Origin: Megasphaera hutchinsoni
GTDB taxonomy: Bacteria > Bacillota > Negativicutes > Veillonellales > Megasphaeraceae
Length of the DNA stretch: 64,000 nt
Direction of reading: 5' to 3'
NCBI RefSeq assembly: GCF_001553405.1
Contig: NZ_KQ960955.1
Location: 1 to 64,000, forward strand
Shown here: piece after piece, positions 1-9,070 of the stretch
How positions within the stretch are numbered: position 1 is the first letter of the stretch
Layout: every line of letters begins with the position of its first letter
Notes under the pieces: model-generated
Told to the model about the DNA's origin: nothing
The model's input: the letters and a program-made list of their open reading frames with translations, nothing else
Database searches by the model: none
Translations under genes and position numbers: made by a program

Positions 1-3000
1 GACATATGTTTTTTCTGCTTTATTTGCTACTTCGGCTTTTGTTGCTTTCCCTTCAATTTCCGTAACTAATTCATCACTTAATTTGCCTTTAGAAATTGCC
101 TTGTCCTTGATGTCCAATGTCAAATCAGCACCAACAACCTTACCATCACCGGTAACCGTTAATGTCTTAGATGTGACACTTCCTTTCTTTACCTTACCGG
201 TCACAAAAGTTTCTGTAACAGTACTGTCAATTTGTTCTTTCGCCAAGTTTTTAACAACCGTTTTTCCGTTTTGTGTCAAGTTATCTAAATCGGTATTGGC
301 TTTATTATTCAAATTTTTCGTAACTTCCGTCTTATACGCAGCAAGCTCTTTATTTACTTTATCTGCTGCACCTTTTGCTTGTTCTGCCGTTAACTTTGCC
401 GTATTTGCAGTAGAATTTGCCGTATTTGCCGTAGAGTTTGCTTGAGTTGCAGTTGAATTTGCCGCAGTCGCCGTATTTTGTGCCGTTGTGATTTCTGTTT
501 TCAGTTCGTTTTTCGCCGTATTTATTTGTCCTACTGTGGCGGCACTGGTGACGGTCGTACTTTCTTTGACATTCGTGATTTCCTGACCGCCCATATTGAG
601 TCCGTCTTTGGTCAAAGCGACAGCCGTTTTACCCGAACCGATGGTCAAGCCGTCCTGATTAAGCGTACTCGTCCGTTTGTCTTTGGTAAACGTAGCACTT
701 TCTAACTTATTCAAATTATGATTCAAATTAATTTTGGCTTCAATGGTATCAAAACCATCATTCGTAGACCTTCCAAGATCTACATTAATATTACTATCGT
801 TATCTCCACCTCGTATTTTTAGAGAAATTTTTCCTTTTTGACTGGCTTTTGTTCCTGCCGACACCCACGGTTGTCCGCCGGTATTTCCTTCGATATTAAA
901 ACCGATATTGCCTTCTACCTTAGTGTTTACATCATTTACCTTGTTATCTACACCACTTATCTTATTATCTACACCATTTATCTTATTATTAACTTGCTTC
1001 AACTGTGCCACATTGACGGCATCCGTATCTTCGCTACCGCCTGCTACATTCGTGATTTGACGAGTAATCGAATCACTGCCGATTGATAAGGCTCCGGAAG
1101 TAGATTTATTGGCACGTAGTCCGCCGATTCCTTTACCTGCATCACCGTCATTAGCATATACAGTATTCTTACCGAAATCATATGCACGCTGTCCGCCGGC
1201 TCTTGTACCTCTTGACAAAGCTCCCAAAGCTATACCGCCTTGCGCCCCTTTCTCTACGTGACTGTCTTTACCGATAGCGATGGAATTATCCGCCAAACTT
1301 TGCGCTTTATAACCGACAGCAATGGCATCCTTCCCCTTCGCGCCGTCATTCAAATAGTTGGTCCCTTTAAGAAAGCCCTGTTCATCATTTGTCAACGCTT
1401 TCGTTAAGCTGTCTTTCAGTTTTTCCTTCTTCCACTCATTAAGTTTGTTGATAACATCATTCGTATCACTTGTATCCAACCCCGGATACTTTGCTTTCAA
1501 TTCGTTGAGAATAGTGTCGACATTCTTTCCTTTTAATCCGGAAGCATCAATCCCCGTCTTATTATCGCCTTTTTCCAAATTAGTTATTACATTCTGAATC
1601 CGATTCTTGAATGTTTCATCAACTTTTTCCTTATTTTTTTCCCTAACCTGTAATTCTATCTGTTTAATGCGGTAATTGACATACTTCCGATAATTCATCT
1701 CTTTCTTCTGCAGCGGTATAACTTTGGTTACATCCCCACTCTTTTTATCCACCGCCAAGTAGCTGAAAGGATTAAGATCTGAGTCCTCAGGCAAATTACT
1801 GGAGAAACGTTCTTCCAAACTGCGAAGCTGCGATACATTGACGGCATCCGTATCACGATACCCGCTGGCTACATTAGAAATACGACGTTCACTACCGATT
1901 TTTCCGACAGAAACAACACCCACCTGTGTGGATGACGGGAAGGTAATAGCATTGCGCGGTGCCCAACCGTCCTGTTCCAAATCGTCTTTCGTGTAATCCG
2001 TCTTACTGCCTACACCGATAGCAACAGAATTCGTCAAATTGGCAAAGGATCTCACACCTATCGCCATAGAATTGTCTGCTATGGCAGCAGCTTCCATACC
2101 GATAGCAGCAGAATTTTCTCCTTTAGTATATGTAAAATGACCGACGTTCAATGAGTTATTACCGGCACCCAGTGAAAGTGAACCCAAGACCAAAGAATTA
2201 TTGCCGATCGCATACGTACGTCTTCCGATAGCAATCGCATTATCACTCCACTGTTTAGGTCCCACTTGAGCCTGTTTTTTTCTATATTCAGTTCTAAAAG
2301 GACCGTTGTTTCCATCTTTCCACTGACGTAGCACGCTACCTTCATCATCAACCCATTGTTTGTTCTTTTTATCATAGCCGGCCATAATTTTTTCCAGATA
2401 GGTAATTCTATCTTGCGTAGTATCGAATCTCGTACCAGTAGGTTTAATTTTCCCTTCTCCGTTATATAGAAGAACATTCGCCATGGTATTTTGAGCTTCA
2501 CTGTTTAACATCGCATTGGCACCGACATTATGACCGATAGCAATAGAATTGGCACCGAGAGCTTTCGCATCATATCCATACGCCAGCGAGCCGTCTCCAC
2601 TGGAATAAGTCTTATTCCCGACAGCCAAACCGTCTTTACTCATAACACGACTTTCTTCACCAAGTGCCATACCGCCTTTAGCGCCGGAACTAACCAAAGA
2701 ACGAACGCCTAATGCGGTCGATCTGTCTGCCAATGCCATAGCCAACACGCCGATAGAAGTAGAATCGTCTCCTAAAGCGACTGTTCTGGAACCGATAGCG
2801 ATAGATGCCTCCCCTGCGGCATAATTCGGCGACCATACACGTCTATCATTACCGGCATCATCTATCATATATTTATTTTTAAACCAAGTAGGATTATCGT
2901 TTATCATGTCTTTATAAATTTTTTTTATGGTTTCTTCCGGTAATTTATCCGAAAACTTACTTCCGGTGAAAGCTTTCGGATCTGCATCATCACTACCGAT

Positions 3001-3657
3001 GGAAATGGAGGCATAGCCCTGTGCACGTACATCCGCACCAAGTGCTACAGCTTGGTCATTTGCCCAACTATGAGCCCCGACAACAGTTCCCTGTCCTTTC
3101 AAAACTTTCGCATAAGAACCGATTGCTGTACCTTCATTACCATTTGTCGTTGCAGCATGTCCGACTGCCAATGAACCTTCACCTACTGCATTAGTACCAT
3201 AACCATATGCCGTTGCCCCGAATCCAAATACACGAAATCGATTTCCTATGGCTGTTCTATGCTTCAACTCTTCAGGCAAACCATCTTCCTTGCCCGCAAC
3301 TGTTTCACCGCTGATCAGCCCCATCAGAAAACTAAGTCTAGCTTTGCCAGATCTCACTCCGATAGAACCGTAATCCTCATCTGTAACCGGATGATTTGGA
3401 TCCCATTCAGCCTTATTATGTTTATCTTTATCCCACTTAAGATCTCCTGCATGATAAGTACCTATGGTATCTGCCCGAACCGGCATTGTCGGCAAAACGG
3501 TGCTTACGCCGCACAAGGCCATGACCGCCAAGACGGCCGCTTTGCGGGCAAGGAGTCCCGTCGGGGACACACTTTTCCCGTCTCGCTTGGTAATTTCCGA
3601 AACCACTACGTAGCAATGTTTTACTTTACTCCAAATAACTTTGTAAATTTTGTTCAT
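1..3657 (-). CDS. Trimeric autotransporter adhesin (YadA/Hia-like), 3'-truncated by window edge
   Basis: The frame is open from the ATG at 3657 to base 1 (1219 codons, no stop), so the C-terminal part and membrane anchor lie outside the window. A GGAGGG ribosome site precedes the ATG. The N-terminus MNKIYKVIWSKVKHCYVVVS is a classic ESPR extended signal peptide, followed by a hydrophobic stretch and a likely cleavage after about residue 62. Residues about 120-580 are YadA-head type repeats (AIGxxSxAxGxxA style, e.g. GANSIAIGHNVG). Two neck motifs of the form NVAxGxxDTDAVNVxQL lie near residues 595 and 870. The C-terminal half has heptad coiled-coil stalk (VDNKISG VDNKVND) and Ala/Thr/Asn-rich repeats. 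Family role: homotrimeric surface adhesin secreted by a type V mechanism. Binding target cannot be told. Confidence 0.95.
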   Translation of the reverse strand, partial: MNKIYKVIWSKVKHCYVVVSEITKRDGKSVSPTGLLARKAAVLAVMALCGVSTVLPTMPVRADTIGTYHAGDLKWDKDKHNKAEWDPNHPVTDEDYGSIGVRSGKARLSFLMGLISGETVAGKEDGLPEELKHRTAIGNRFRVFGFGATAYGYGTNAVGEGSLAVGHAATTNGNEGTAIGSYAKVLKGQGTVVGAHSWANDQAVALGADVRAQGYASISIGSDDADPKAFTGSKFSDKLPEETIKKIYKDMINDNPTWFKNKYMIDDAGNDRRVWSPNYAAGEASIAIGSRTVALGDDSTSIGVLAMALADRSTALGVRSLVSSGAKGGMALGEESRVMSKDGLAVGNKTYSSGDGSLAYGYDAKALGANSIAIGHNVGANAMLNSEAQNTMANVLLYNGEGKIKPTGTRFDTTQDRITYLEKIMAGYDKKNKQWVDDEGSVLRQWKDGNNGPFRTEYRKKQAQVGPKQWSDNAIAIGRRTYAIGNNSLVLGSLSLGAGNNSLNVGHFTYTKGENSAAIGMEAAAIADNSMAIGVRSFANLTNSVAIGVGSKTDYTKDDLEQDGWAPRNAITFPSSTQVGVVSVGKIGSERRISNVASGYRDTDAVNVSQLRSLEERFSSNLPEDSDLNPFSYLAVDKKSGDVTKVIPLQKKEMNYRKYVNYRIKQIELQVREKNKEKVDETFKNRIQNVITNLEKGDNKTGIDASGLKGKNVDTILNELKAKYPGLDTSDTNDVINKLNEWKKEKLKDSLTKALTNDEQGFLKGTNYLNDGAKGKDAIAVGYKAQSLADNSIAIGKDSHVEKGAQGGIALGALSRGTRAGGQRAYDFGKNTVYANDGDAGKGIGGLRANKSTSGALSIGSDSITRQITNVAGGSEDTDAVNVAQLKQVNNKINGVDNKISGVDNKVNDVNTKVEGNIGFNIEGNTGGQPWVSAGTKASQKGKISLKIRGGDNDSNINVDLGRSTNDGFDTIEAKINLNHNLNKLESATFTKDKRTSTLNQDGLTIGSGKTAVALTKDGLNMGGQEITNVKESTTVTSAATVGQINTAKNELKTEITTAQNTATAANSTATQANSTANTANSTANTAKLTAEQAKGAADKVNKELAAYKTEVTKNLNNKANTDLDNLTQNGKTVVKNLAKEQIDSTVTETFVTGKVKKGSVTSKTLTVTGDGKVVGADLTLDIKDKAISKGKLSDELVTEIEGKATKAEVANKAEKTYV
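925..987 (-). repeat. 21-bp tandem repeat in adhesin stalk
   Basis: Three consecutive 21-base units (925-945, 946-966, 967-987), each coding one coiled-coil heptad of the type NKIxGVD. Units two and three differ at one base. Copy changes would keep the frame and lengthen or shorten the stalk. Confidence 0.8.
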
Positions 3658-3677
3658 TATTTTTCCCTCCACAAAAT

Positions 3678-3713
3678 CCCTTTTATTAAACAATACCCTT
3701 TTATTAAACAATA
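3678..3713. repeat. Perfect 18-bp tandem duplication in adhesin leader
   Basis: Two adjacent identical 18-base units (3678-3695 and 3696-3713) lie between the adhesin promoter and its ribosome site; a partial third unit follows. Slippage here would change leader length. Confidence 0.85.
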
Positions 3714-3747
3714 CTTTTATTACATTATTAACTAAGAAGTCATATAA

Positions 3748-3787
3748 ATACTATTAAATGCTATTATATAATAGCATTTAATAGTAT
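3748..3787. repeat. Perfect 40-bp palindrome over the adhesin promoter
   Basis: Two 19-base arms (3748-3766 and 3769-3787) are exact inverted copies with only TA between them, so all 40 bases are self-complementary. It covers the -10 box and most of the -35 to -10 spacer of the adhesin promoter. It has no T-run typical of a terminator. Operator or cruciform-forming site is inferred. Confidence 0.85.
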
Positions 3788-3791
3788 ACAA
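3763..3791 (-). promoter_or_regulatory. Adhesin promoter
   Basis: On the minus strand TTGTAT (3791-3786), a 17-base spacer, then TATAAT (3768-3763), the -10 box being at the centre of the palindrome. Predicted start near 3756 gives a leader of about 100 nt. Confidence 0.6.
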
Positions 3792-4058
3792 CCTTTTCAA
3801 TTATACTTTTCAAGTATATAAGTATTATTTTAAATGCTTTTATAAAAAAAATTATCTATTCTAAAGAGAATAAAAATGCAATTCCATTCCTATGTTCCAC
3901 CAAAATTATGAGCACACTCATCTGTCGATGAGTTTCTCACAAATGCTTTTATTTATTAACAAAGAGTATATTCGAATTGGTACCACGTATTATTAATTGC
4001 CTCTGCTACATGTATTGATATTTATACGTAACATCAAGGTTCACCGTAAATAAAAAAA

Positions 4059-4090
4059 GCGTGATAAGTAATACTTATCACGCTTTTTTT
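4059..4090. terminator. Bidirectional terminator after lctP
   Basis: Stem 4059-4069/4073-4083 (11 bp, 3-nt loop) with A-run before and T-run after, so it works on both strands; on the minus strand it ends lctP. Confidence 0.85.
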
Positions 4091-4124
4091 ATATTTGTTT
4101 ATCTCTAACGTACTTTCTCTTTTC

Positions 4125-5732
4125 TTAGTGAAGGAAAATGGTCATACCAAAGAAACTAATCAACCCACTAATGATAACATACAGAATAAAGTATTTTGCA
4201 ACGCTTTGCATAATAACATTTGCTTGAATGCTTTTCCGTAGTGCTTCAGCTTTATCGCCAACCAAGTTCTTTTCTTTAATGAAAATTTCTAAGGCCGGTG
4301 CAACTGCACCAATACCGATGGCAATACTTTGGGGTGAGAACATTTTTCCTGTACCAGCCGCACCAGAGCTAGCCGCAGCCAACCACGATGCCAATGCACC
4401 ATTTCCCGGATGCAATTGTGCTGCTGCAGCTGTCTGCAATGGTCCAAAGAGAACGTTACTATTCGTACCGGAACCCGTAATAAAACCGCCAATAGCACCC
4501 ACAAAGGGAGCAAAAGCAGGATAAGCCGTGCCAGTAGCACCTACTAAGGCACTTGCTAATGTAGCGGTCATACCACTGTACGTCATAAGTTTTGCTGTTA
4601 CAACAACAGCGATGATCGTAACATACGTGAATTTCAAATTAGCAAAGGTCGTACCTAAAACACTTAACATTTCACCTAATTTCGCTTTTTGATATGCGCC
4701 ACCCAAAAAGGCGGAGATGAAAATCATAATGCCCGGTGTAACAATCCATACAAACGTATAGGGTTTTGCATGTTCCCCTAAATAGATAGGTACGGTCGTC
4801 TTAATAGCACTTAACGGTCCATTGATAGCTGGTACTAATTTTGAAGTCAATATGAGAAGGATAAAAATCAAGATAAATGGCATTGCTGCCGTCACGCCTT
4901 CGCTGCCAGAAACAGGACGAACGTCAGCGTCGCAACGATATTCGGGTGCGTCCGTTTTAAAGATTTTAGCACAAATAATAATTGCACCCATAACAATTAT
5001 CGACGAAATCATCACGGCAAGTTCCGGACCTACCGCCATGGTAATAATAAGTTCGGGTACTGCCAAAGCTAAGCCTGCAATAAGTGTCGGCAAGAATACC
5101 CCTTTCAATGCTTTAACCCCACCGCATACGATAGCAACTACCAAAAATGGACTAAGCACATTGAGGATAAACAATTGCGTCGAAATAAAACTGCCCAATT
5201 CTATTGGATCAAGTCCGGTCAATGAAGCTAATGTCGTCGTAGGAATACCGATAGAACCAAAGGTTGTCGGTACGGAGTTTGCTACGAGGCATGCTAAAAT
5301 GGATTTGAGCGGATCAAAGCCTAACGCCACCATCATGGCTGCCGGAATAGCAACGGCTGTACCAAAGCCAGCCATCCCTTCCATAAAAGCACCAAAGCCC
5401 CAAGCTAAGAGCAAGGCAAGAATCCGTTTATCCGGACTCACACTCGTCAGCATGGTCTTAATGGTTTCCATCGCTTTAGTATGGACAACCAAGTTGTACG
5501 TAAAAATAGCAGCTGTAATAACCAACAAAATTGGCCATACGGCTAATGCTACCCCTTCTAACGCACCCGAAAGCATAATGACGGGAGCTTTGCTAAAAGG
5601 TCCAACAGAAATAATAAACGAAATAATTGCTGCAATACCGCAGGCTTTCCAAGCGGCCATCTTTAACACGGTCAAGCCAATGAGAAGCCATAAAATCGGC
5701 AATACTGATAAAAATACATCTAAAGCACTCAT
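4125..5732 (-). CDS. lctP: L-lactate permease (LctP family)
   Basis: A 535-residue, strongly hydrophobic protein with about 13 membrane segments and full LctP length. Recognisable family stretches include the GFGAFMEGMAGFGTAVAIP block (around residue 115) and GAIGGFITGSGTNSNVLFGP near residue 410. The family imports lactate (or glycolate) with protons across the inner membrane. The gene stands alone between a GntR-like operator/promoter and its own terminator. A FAD-linked oxidase of the GlcD/lactate dehydrogenase family at the far right of the window could use the imported substrate, but the two are not linked. The long plus-strand reading frame opposite this gene is a shadow. Confidence 0.93.
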   Translation of the reverse strand: MSALDVFLSVLPILWLLIGLTVLKMAAWKACGIAAIISFIISVGPFSKAPVIMLSGALEGVALAVWPILLVITAAIFTYNLVVHTKAMETIKTMLTSVSPDKRILALLLAWGFGAFMEGMAGFGTAVAIPAAMMVALGFDPLKSILACLVANSVPTTFGSIGIPTTTLASLTGLDPIELGSFISTQLFILNVLSPFLVVAIVCGGVKALKGVFLPTLIAGLALAVPELIITMAVGPELAVMISSIIVMGAIIICAKIFKTDAPEYRCDADVRPVSGSEGVTAAMPFILIFILLILTSKLVPAINGPLSAIKTTVPIYLGEHAKPYTFVWIVTPGIMIFISAFLGGAYQKAKLGEMLSVLGTTFANLKFTYVTIIAVVVTAKLMTYSGMTATLASALVGATGTAYPAFAPFVGAIGGFITGSGTNSNVLFGPLQTAAAAQLHPGNGALASWLAAASSGAAGTGKMFSPQSIAIGIGAVAPALEIFIKEKNLVGDKAEALRKSIQANVIMQSVAKYFILYVIISGLISFFGMTIFLH

Positions 5733-5905
5733 AACGATTCACCCTTTCTACTCCTGCATGGAGCGTTGTGTTTCCTGCATTTCTTGCCTTGCATGTCTCC
5801 CTTCTCACGAGGACATACCAACTTTCTTCAACACCATGTGCAAAAGACTGTTACTACCGCTGTATGCGGTCATGCATTAAGCCGTTGCCTTGTGTTTCTT
5901 TTATC

Positions 5906-5945
5906 ATTATAATGCATATAGTGAATAAATCAATATAGTATACCA
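5906..5945 (-). promoter_or_regulatory. lctP promoter with possible GntR/FadR-type operator
   Basis: Minus strand TTGATT (5933-5928), 16-base spacer, TATAAT (5911-5906). Just upstream, 5936-5945 reads TGGTATACTA on the minus strand, matching the FadR-family pattern T-N-GT-N-AC-N-A used by lactate regulators such as LldR. Operator assignment is inference. The rest of 5733-6226 shows no gene. Confidence 0.45.
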
Positions 5946-6226
5946 TTATTGCAAGGCTTATATTTTTTTATTCTTTTGCGGTATATATTTTCATATTATA
6001 TGATATTTTTTCGCATTATCGTTTATTTTATAATTACTTTTTCTTTTTTTCCTTAAAAGGTTAGTTGATATTCGTTTTCATTTTTATCTTTGCGCGATTG
6101 GTATTACGTATTATTCTAAATACGAATTACTTTAAGTCATGATTTTTTCCATGCAATCAAACGGGATTTTCCCGTCCCTTCCTGTGCAGGTAGGGAGAAA
6201 AGAAGTGTATACAACCAACTAAAATA

Positions 6227-6235
6227 TGGTATAAT
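6227..6235 (+). promoter_or_regulatory. Extended -10 promoter of the DUF1858 gene
   Basis: TGGTATAAT, an extended -10 element without a clear -35, about 58 bases before the start codon. Confidence 0.45.
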
Positions 6236-6293
6236 ATAATCAGTAACCCTATAAAGGGGTCGTATGAAAGGGATATATAAGGAGGATACAAAC

Positions 6294-6497
6294 ATGGTTA
6301 TCACCAAAGATTCCAGCATCATTGAAGCCGTTCAACAGTACCCACAAATTGTTGAAATTTTTCAAGATTACGGCTTAGGTTGTGTCGGTTGTATGGCCGC
6401 TCATTTTGAAACTATCGGTCAAGGAGCCGGTGCTCACGGTATTGATGTCGATGCATTAATCGCCGATATTAATGATGCCATAGCAAATCCAGAATAA
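6294..6497 (+). CDS. DUF1858 domain protein (small CxxC protein)
   Basis: A 67-residue protein. The ATG at 6294 is chosen over the upstream in-frame ATG at 6264 because AAGGAGG (6279-6285) is placed 8 bases before it. Residues 40-43 region carries GCVGCMAA, the conserved CxxC of the DUF1858 family, in the typical context of a short N-terminal helix (I-EAVQQYPQIVEIFQDYGLGC). Members are annotated as hybrid-cluster-associated or disulphide oxidoreductase-like; exact role unknown. It is monocistronic with its own promoter and terminator. Confidence 0.85.
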   Translation: MVITKDSSIIEAVQQYPQIVEIFQDYGLGCVGCMAAHFETIGQGAGAHGIDVDALIADINDAIANPE

Positions 6498-6503
6498 ATA
6501 AAA

Positions 6504-6537
6504 GCGTGTCTGCCTCAAGGGTGACACGCTTTTTTTT
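6504..6537. terminator. Terminator shared by DUF1858 gene and dgt
   Basis: GCGTGTC (6504-6510) pairs with GACACGC (6523-6529), then eight T; A/T-rich on the other side too, so it can also end the leftward dgt transcript. Confidence 0.8.
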
Positions 6538-6547
6538 GCTTTTTTTC

Positions 6548-7792
6548 TTATAAAGTCGTCATTTCTTGGAATAGTTTTTCCGCATAGCGATCGGTCATAC
6601 CGGCAATATAATCAACACAAGCTTGGCGATAAGCTTTTTCATCCGTTGTAATAGCATAGATGATCTGATTCCCATAAGGATTGCCAAAAGCATCAACGTT
6701 GACCCATTTTCGGCCGATATCCGAATATTTATAAAGGCGTTCCAAAAAATGCGTTCCTAAGATGGGATAATCATCTTGTAACGCTTGTATACGATTTATC
6801 GTATTTCTCCCATCATAGCAATGTGCCAGGGCCTCATAGATGGAACGAATAATCAGCGCTGCATAATTATGATAGACTTTTAACCGAGGATGACGATAAA
6901 TATAACGATAGTTGAAATTCATTATAATATTCATTAAGGCAATATTTTCCTCTGATAACACTAAGCCTCGTTCAGGCGTACTTTCTTCACAAATATCCGT
7001 AATCAAAGGATACATAATAGAAGTGTTCGTCAACGTAGGATTTTTTATATTCGCATGATCTGCCAGTTTCTTTTTTAACATGCGTACGGGATCACTTTTT
7101 TCCGTAATTAAGTCCAGTCGCAATGCATCTTCAATATCACGCCCTAAATAGGCTATTTTATCGGCAATCTTCACGACACACCCTTCCCACGTATACGGTT
7201 CGTATTCATGCGGATGGGAAATAATATTTAAATCAATCGCTTCTTCACGTGGTCGCAGTATCGTATCACGGACTTCACCGCAATGACTGATAATGCCATC
7301 ACGTACAGCATAGGTCAAGCACATATTGACCATCGAACCATCAGGAGCAAGCAAGGTTTCAATACCATCGACAATTCGTAACCCTTGACGTTCATGCCAA
7401 AAAGATTCACCGATTTCTCGTTTACAAATATCCCGTAAAATCCGTTCACCCAAATGACCAAAAGGAGCATGCCCTAAGTCATGACCCGTGGCAATCGCTT
7501 CTATCAATTCCGTATTTAACCCTAAATAATAGCCAATCGTTTTACTTACTGAGGCGACATGATTAACATGTTCGATGCGAGTGCAAATATGATCATTTTG
7601 AGTCGTAAAAAAAACTTGTGTCTTATATTTCAACCGGCTATATGCGGTCGAGTGAAGGATCCGCGTATAATCACGACCAAACTCCGTACGAAAGTCATTT
7701 TTTCGTTTATACAACGGCTGCATACGAGAAATCGCTTGTTTCCAATGCGGATGTTGTTCATCCATACGAACTTGCTGAAATGCTAATTTCAT
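6548..7792 (-). CDS. dgt: dNTP triphosphohydrolase (dGTPase-like, HD domain)
   Basis: A 414-residue HD-superfamily enzyme. The N-terminal FRTEFGRDYTRILHSTAYSR segment, HVNHVASVSKTIGYYLGL, and the metal-binding TGHDLGHAPFGHLGE motif (about residues 103-117) are hallmark of deoxyguanosinetriphosphate triphosphohydrolase-like proteins, which remove triphosphate from dNTPs. A later D in VVKIADKIAYLGRDIEDAL completes the H-HD-D set. AGGAGG precedes the ATG. It follows an unknown gene with a 30-base gap and is probably co-transcribed with it. Confidence 0.92.
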   Translation of the reverse strand: MKLAFQQVRMDEQHPHWKQAISRMQPLYKRKNDFRTEFGRDYTRILHSTAYSRLKYKTQVFFTTQNDHICTRIEHVNHVASVSKTIGYYLGLNTELIEAIATGHDLGHAPFGHLGERILRDICKREIGESFWHERQGLRIVDGIETLLAPDGSMVNMCLTYAVRDGIISHCGEVRDTILRPREEAIDLNIISHPHEYEPYTWEGCVVKIADKIAYLGRDIEDALRLDLITEKSDPVRMLKKKLADHANIKNPTLTNTSIMYPLITDICEESTPERGLVLSEENIALMNIIMNFNYRYIYRHPRLKVYHNYAALIIRSIYEALAHCYDGRNTINRIQALQDDYPILGTHFLERLYKYSDIGRKWVNVDAFGNPYGNQIIYAITTDEKAYRQACVDYIAGMTDRYAEKLFQEMTTL

Positions 7793-7822
7793 GTTATTGC
7801 CTCCTATCCCTGTCCATTCCTT

Positions 7823-8404
7823 TTAAGGATACGTTGTCTTCTCTACTTGGATATACTTTCCTTCTTCATCGGCTAATGCTATTCCTAACCGCCGTTTTGC
7901 TTCTTGTTGAATATACCGATACAACCCTTGTGGAAATGCGACTATATGCGTTGTCACGCCCCGCGGAAAAACGAACTCTTTTTCTAACATATATCCCTTT
8001 GGTCGATGACGCGACGCATACGGATGATATGGATCTACATACAATGTATCCTGCCATGTACCACTACGATTAATAAGTGCAAAGACCATGATTGATCCTT
8101 CCTGTCGTAATTGGTGAAAAAACACCTTAGATCCCGTCTGCATCCAACGCAATCGTGATAAATACGTCCATGCACCAAATAAGCCATTTACGGGAATAGG
8201 ATTGGTCACCGTGCGACCAAATTCACCCGTTCCGTTAGCTATTTGCTCACAGGCGACACCCATTTCTACACGTTGCCGTTCCTTGGGTCCTAATGTTTCA
8301 TTCTGCCGTGTCGGCGAATTGCACAACGCATAAGCGTCTTCATACATTTGTTCCAGCCGTGTGCGATTTCTGTCGCTCTTGCGTAACGTATCCCATACAC
8401 CCAT
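7823..8404 (-). CDS. Hypothetical protein, 193 aa
   Basis: I do not recognise this family. The protein is soluble-looking, rich in Arg/Tyr/Gly, without signal peptide or membrane segment; GAGGAG precedes the ATG at 8404 by 6 bases. A central part (MVFALINRSGTWQDTLYVDP) and a C-terminal helix (LYRYIQQEAKRRLGIALADE) look like a compact alpha/beta fold. It lies 30 bases upstream of dgt in the same direction, so a shared transcript is likely. Base use resembles the neighbours. Confidence 0.75.
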   Translation of the reverse strand: MGVWDTLRKSDRNRTRLEQMYEDAYALCNSPTRQNETLGPKERQRVEMGVACEQIANGTGEFGRTVTNPIPVNGLFGAWTYLSRLRWMQTGSKVFFHQLRQEGSIMVFALINRSGTWQDTLYVDPYHPYASRHRPKGYMLEKEFVFPRGVTTHIVAFPQGLYRYIQQEAKRRLGIALADEEGKYIQVEKTTYP

Positions 8405-8641
8405 TCATATCTCCTCACTTTTTTCATTATCCATATACCCGAGTACCCTGTCGAGAAGGGATTCTCGCCATACTCCAGCACTTATTTTTACTATACTACA
8501 TTTTTATTAAATAACAAATACCATTCCCCATTTATCTTATTTTTAACGGTTATTCCTCTCTTAAACGATAAAAACAACATAATTCGATTATCAATATCAT
8601 TTAATATCATCTTTGCCTCAGGGGCTATCCTTTTTTTATAT

Positions 8642-8670
8642 TTGCTTTTCTTCCCTTACATCGGTATGCT
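8642..8670 (+). promoter_or_regulatory. Promoter of the 27-residue peptide gene
   Basis: TTGCTT (8642-8647), 17-base spacer, TATGCT (8665-8670); predicted start near 8677. Confidence 0.45.
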
Positions 8671-8720
8671 AACGGTGTACACAGACCTATACATAGTTAG
8701 ACCACGAGGGGGGAATATAT

Positions 8721-8804
8721 ATGGTATCACTTCATCCTTATATTAAATTCATGATTGGGGTAATCCTCTTACTTGCTTACCCCTTTGTCGTGAATCAATG
8801 GTAG
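8721..8804 (+). CDS. Small single-span membrane peptide, 27 aa
   Basis: ATG at 8721 to TAG at 8802-8804, preceded by a GAGGGGGG ribosome site 7 bases away. The product begins MVSLHPYIKF, then has a hydrophobic span of about 16 residues (MIGVILLLAYPFVV) and ends NQW. A promoter lies upstream and a strong hairpin terminator 33 bases downstream, so it forms a complete tiny transcription unit. No family recognised; options are a membrane micropeptide or a regulatory RNA that happens to carry an ORF. The flanking stretches 8405-8640 and 8870-9060 hold nothing I can name. Confidence 0.5.
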   Translation: MVSLHPYIKFMIGVILLLAYPFVVNQW

Positions 8805-8837
8805 TAGCTCTCTTATTCACTCATACACAGCAAAAAA

Positions 8838-8867
8838 GCGGAAACTCTTTAGGGTTTCCGCTTTTTT
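8838..8867. terminator. Terminator after the 27-residue peptide
   Basis: GCGGAAAC (8838-8845) pairs with GTTTCCGC (8854-8861), then six T. Confidence 0.85.
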
Positions 8868-9070
8868 GTTGCTTTTGTACCAGTTTTCACGTTTATATAC
8901 ACATATTTTATGTAATATATCTCTTTTTATAAATCATCTATTATAAAACGAATAACCTATTTTTATGATTAAACGACGAATATTAGCGGACAAAATACTA
9001 TTTTCATGATTTTTTTTAATTCTCTTCGTTCAGGTTTGCACATTTTGCATGACAAATAGTAAAAATATAC

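Noticed and set aside
925-987. CRISPR-like array
   Set aside because: Units are adjacent 21-mers without spacers and encode heptads within an open frame.
2148-2501. Minus-strand 117-codon frame inside the adhesin
   Set aside because: It is out of frame with the continuous adhesin reading frame, which shows clear head repeats through this part.
4822-5880. 352-codon open frame on the plus strand opposite lctP
   Set aside because: It is antisense to a well-matched permease, has no ribosome site and a composition expected from a mirrored membrane-protein frame.
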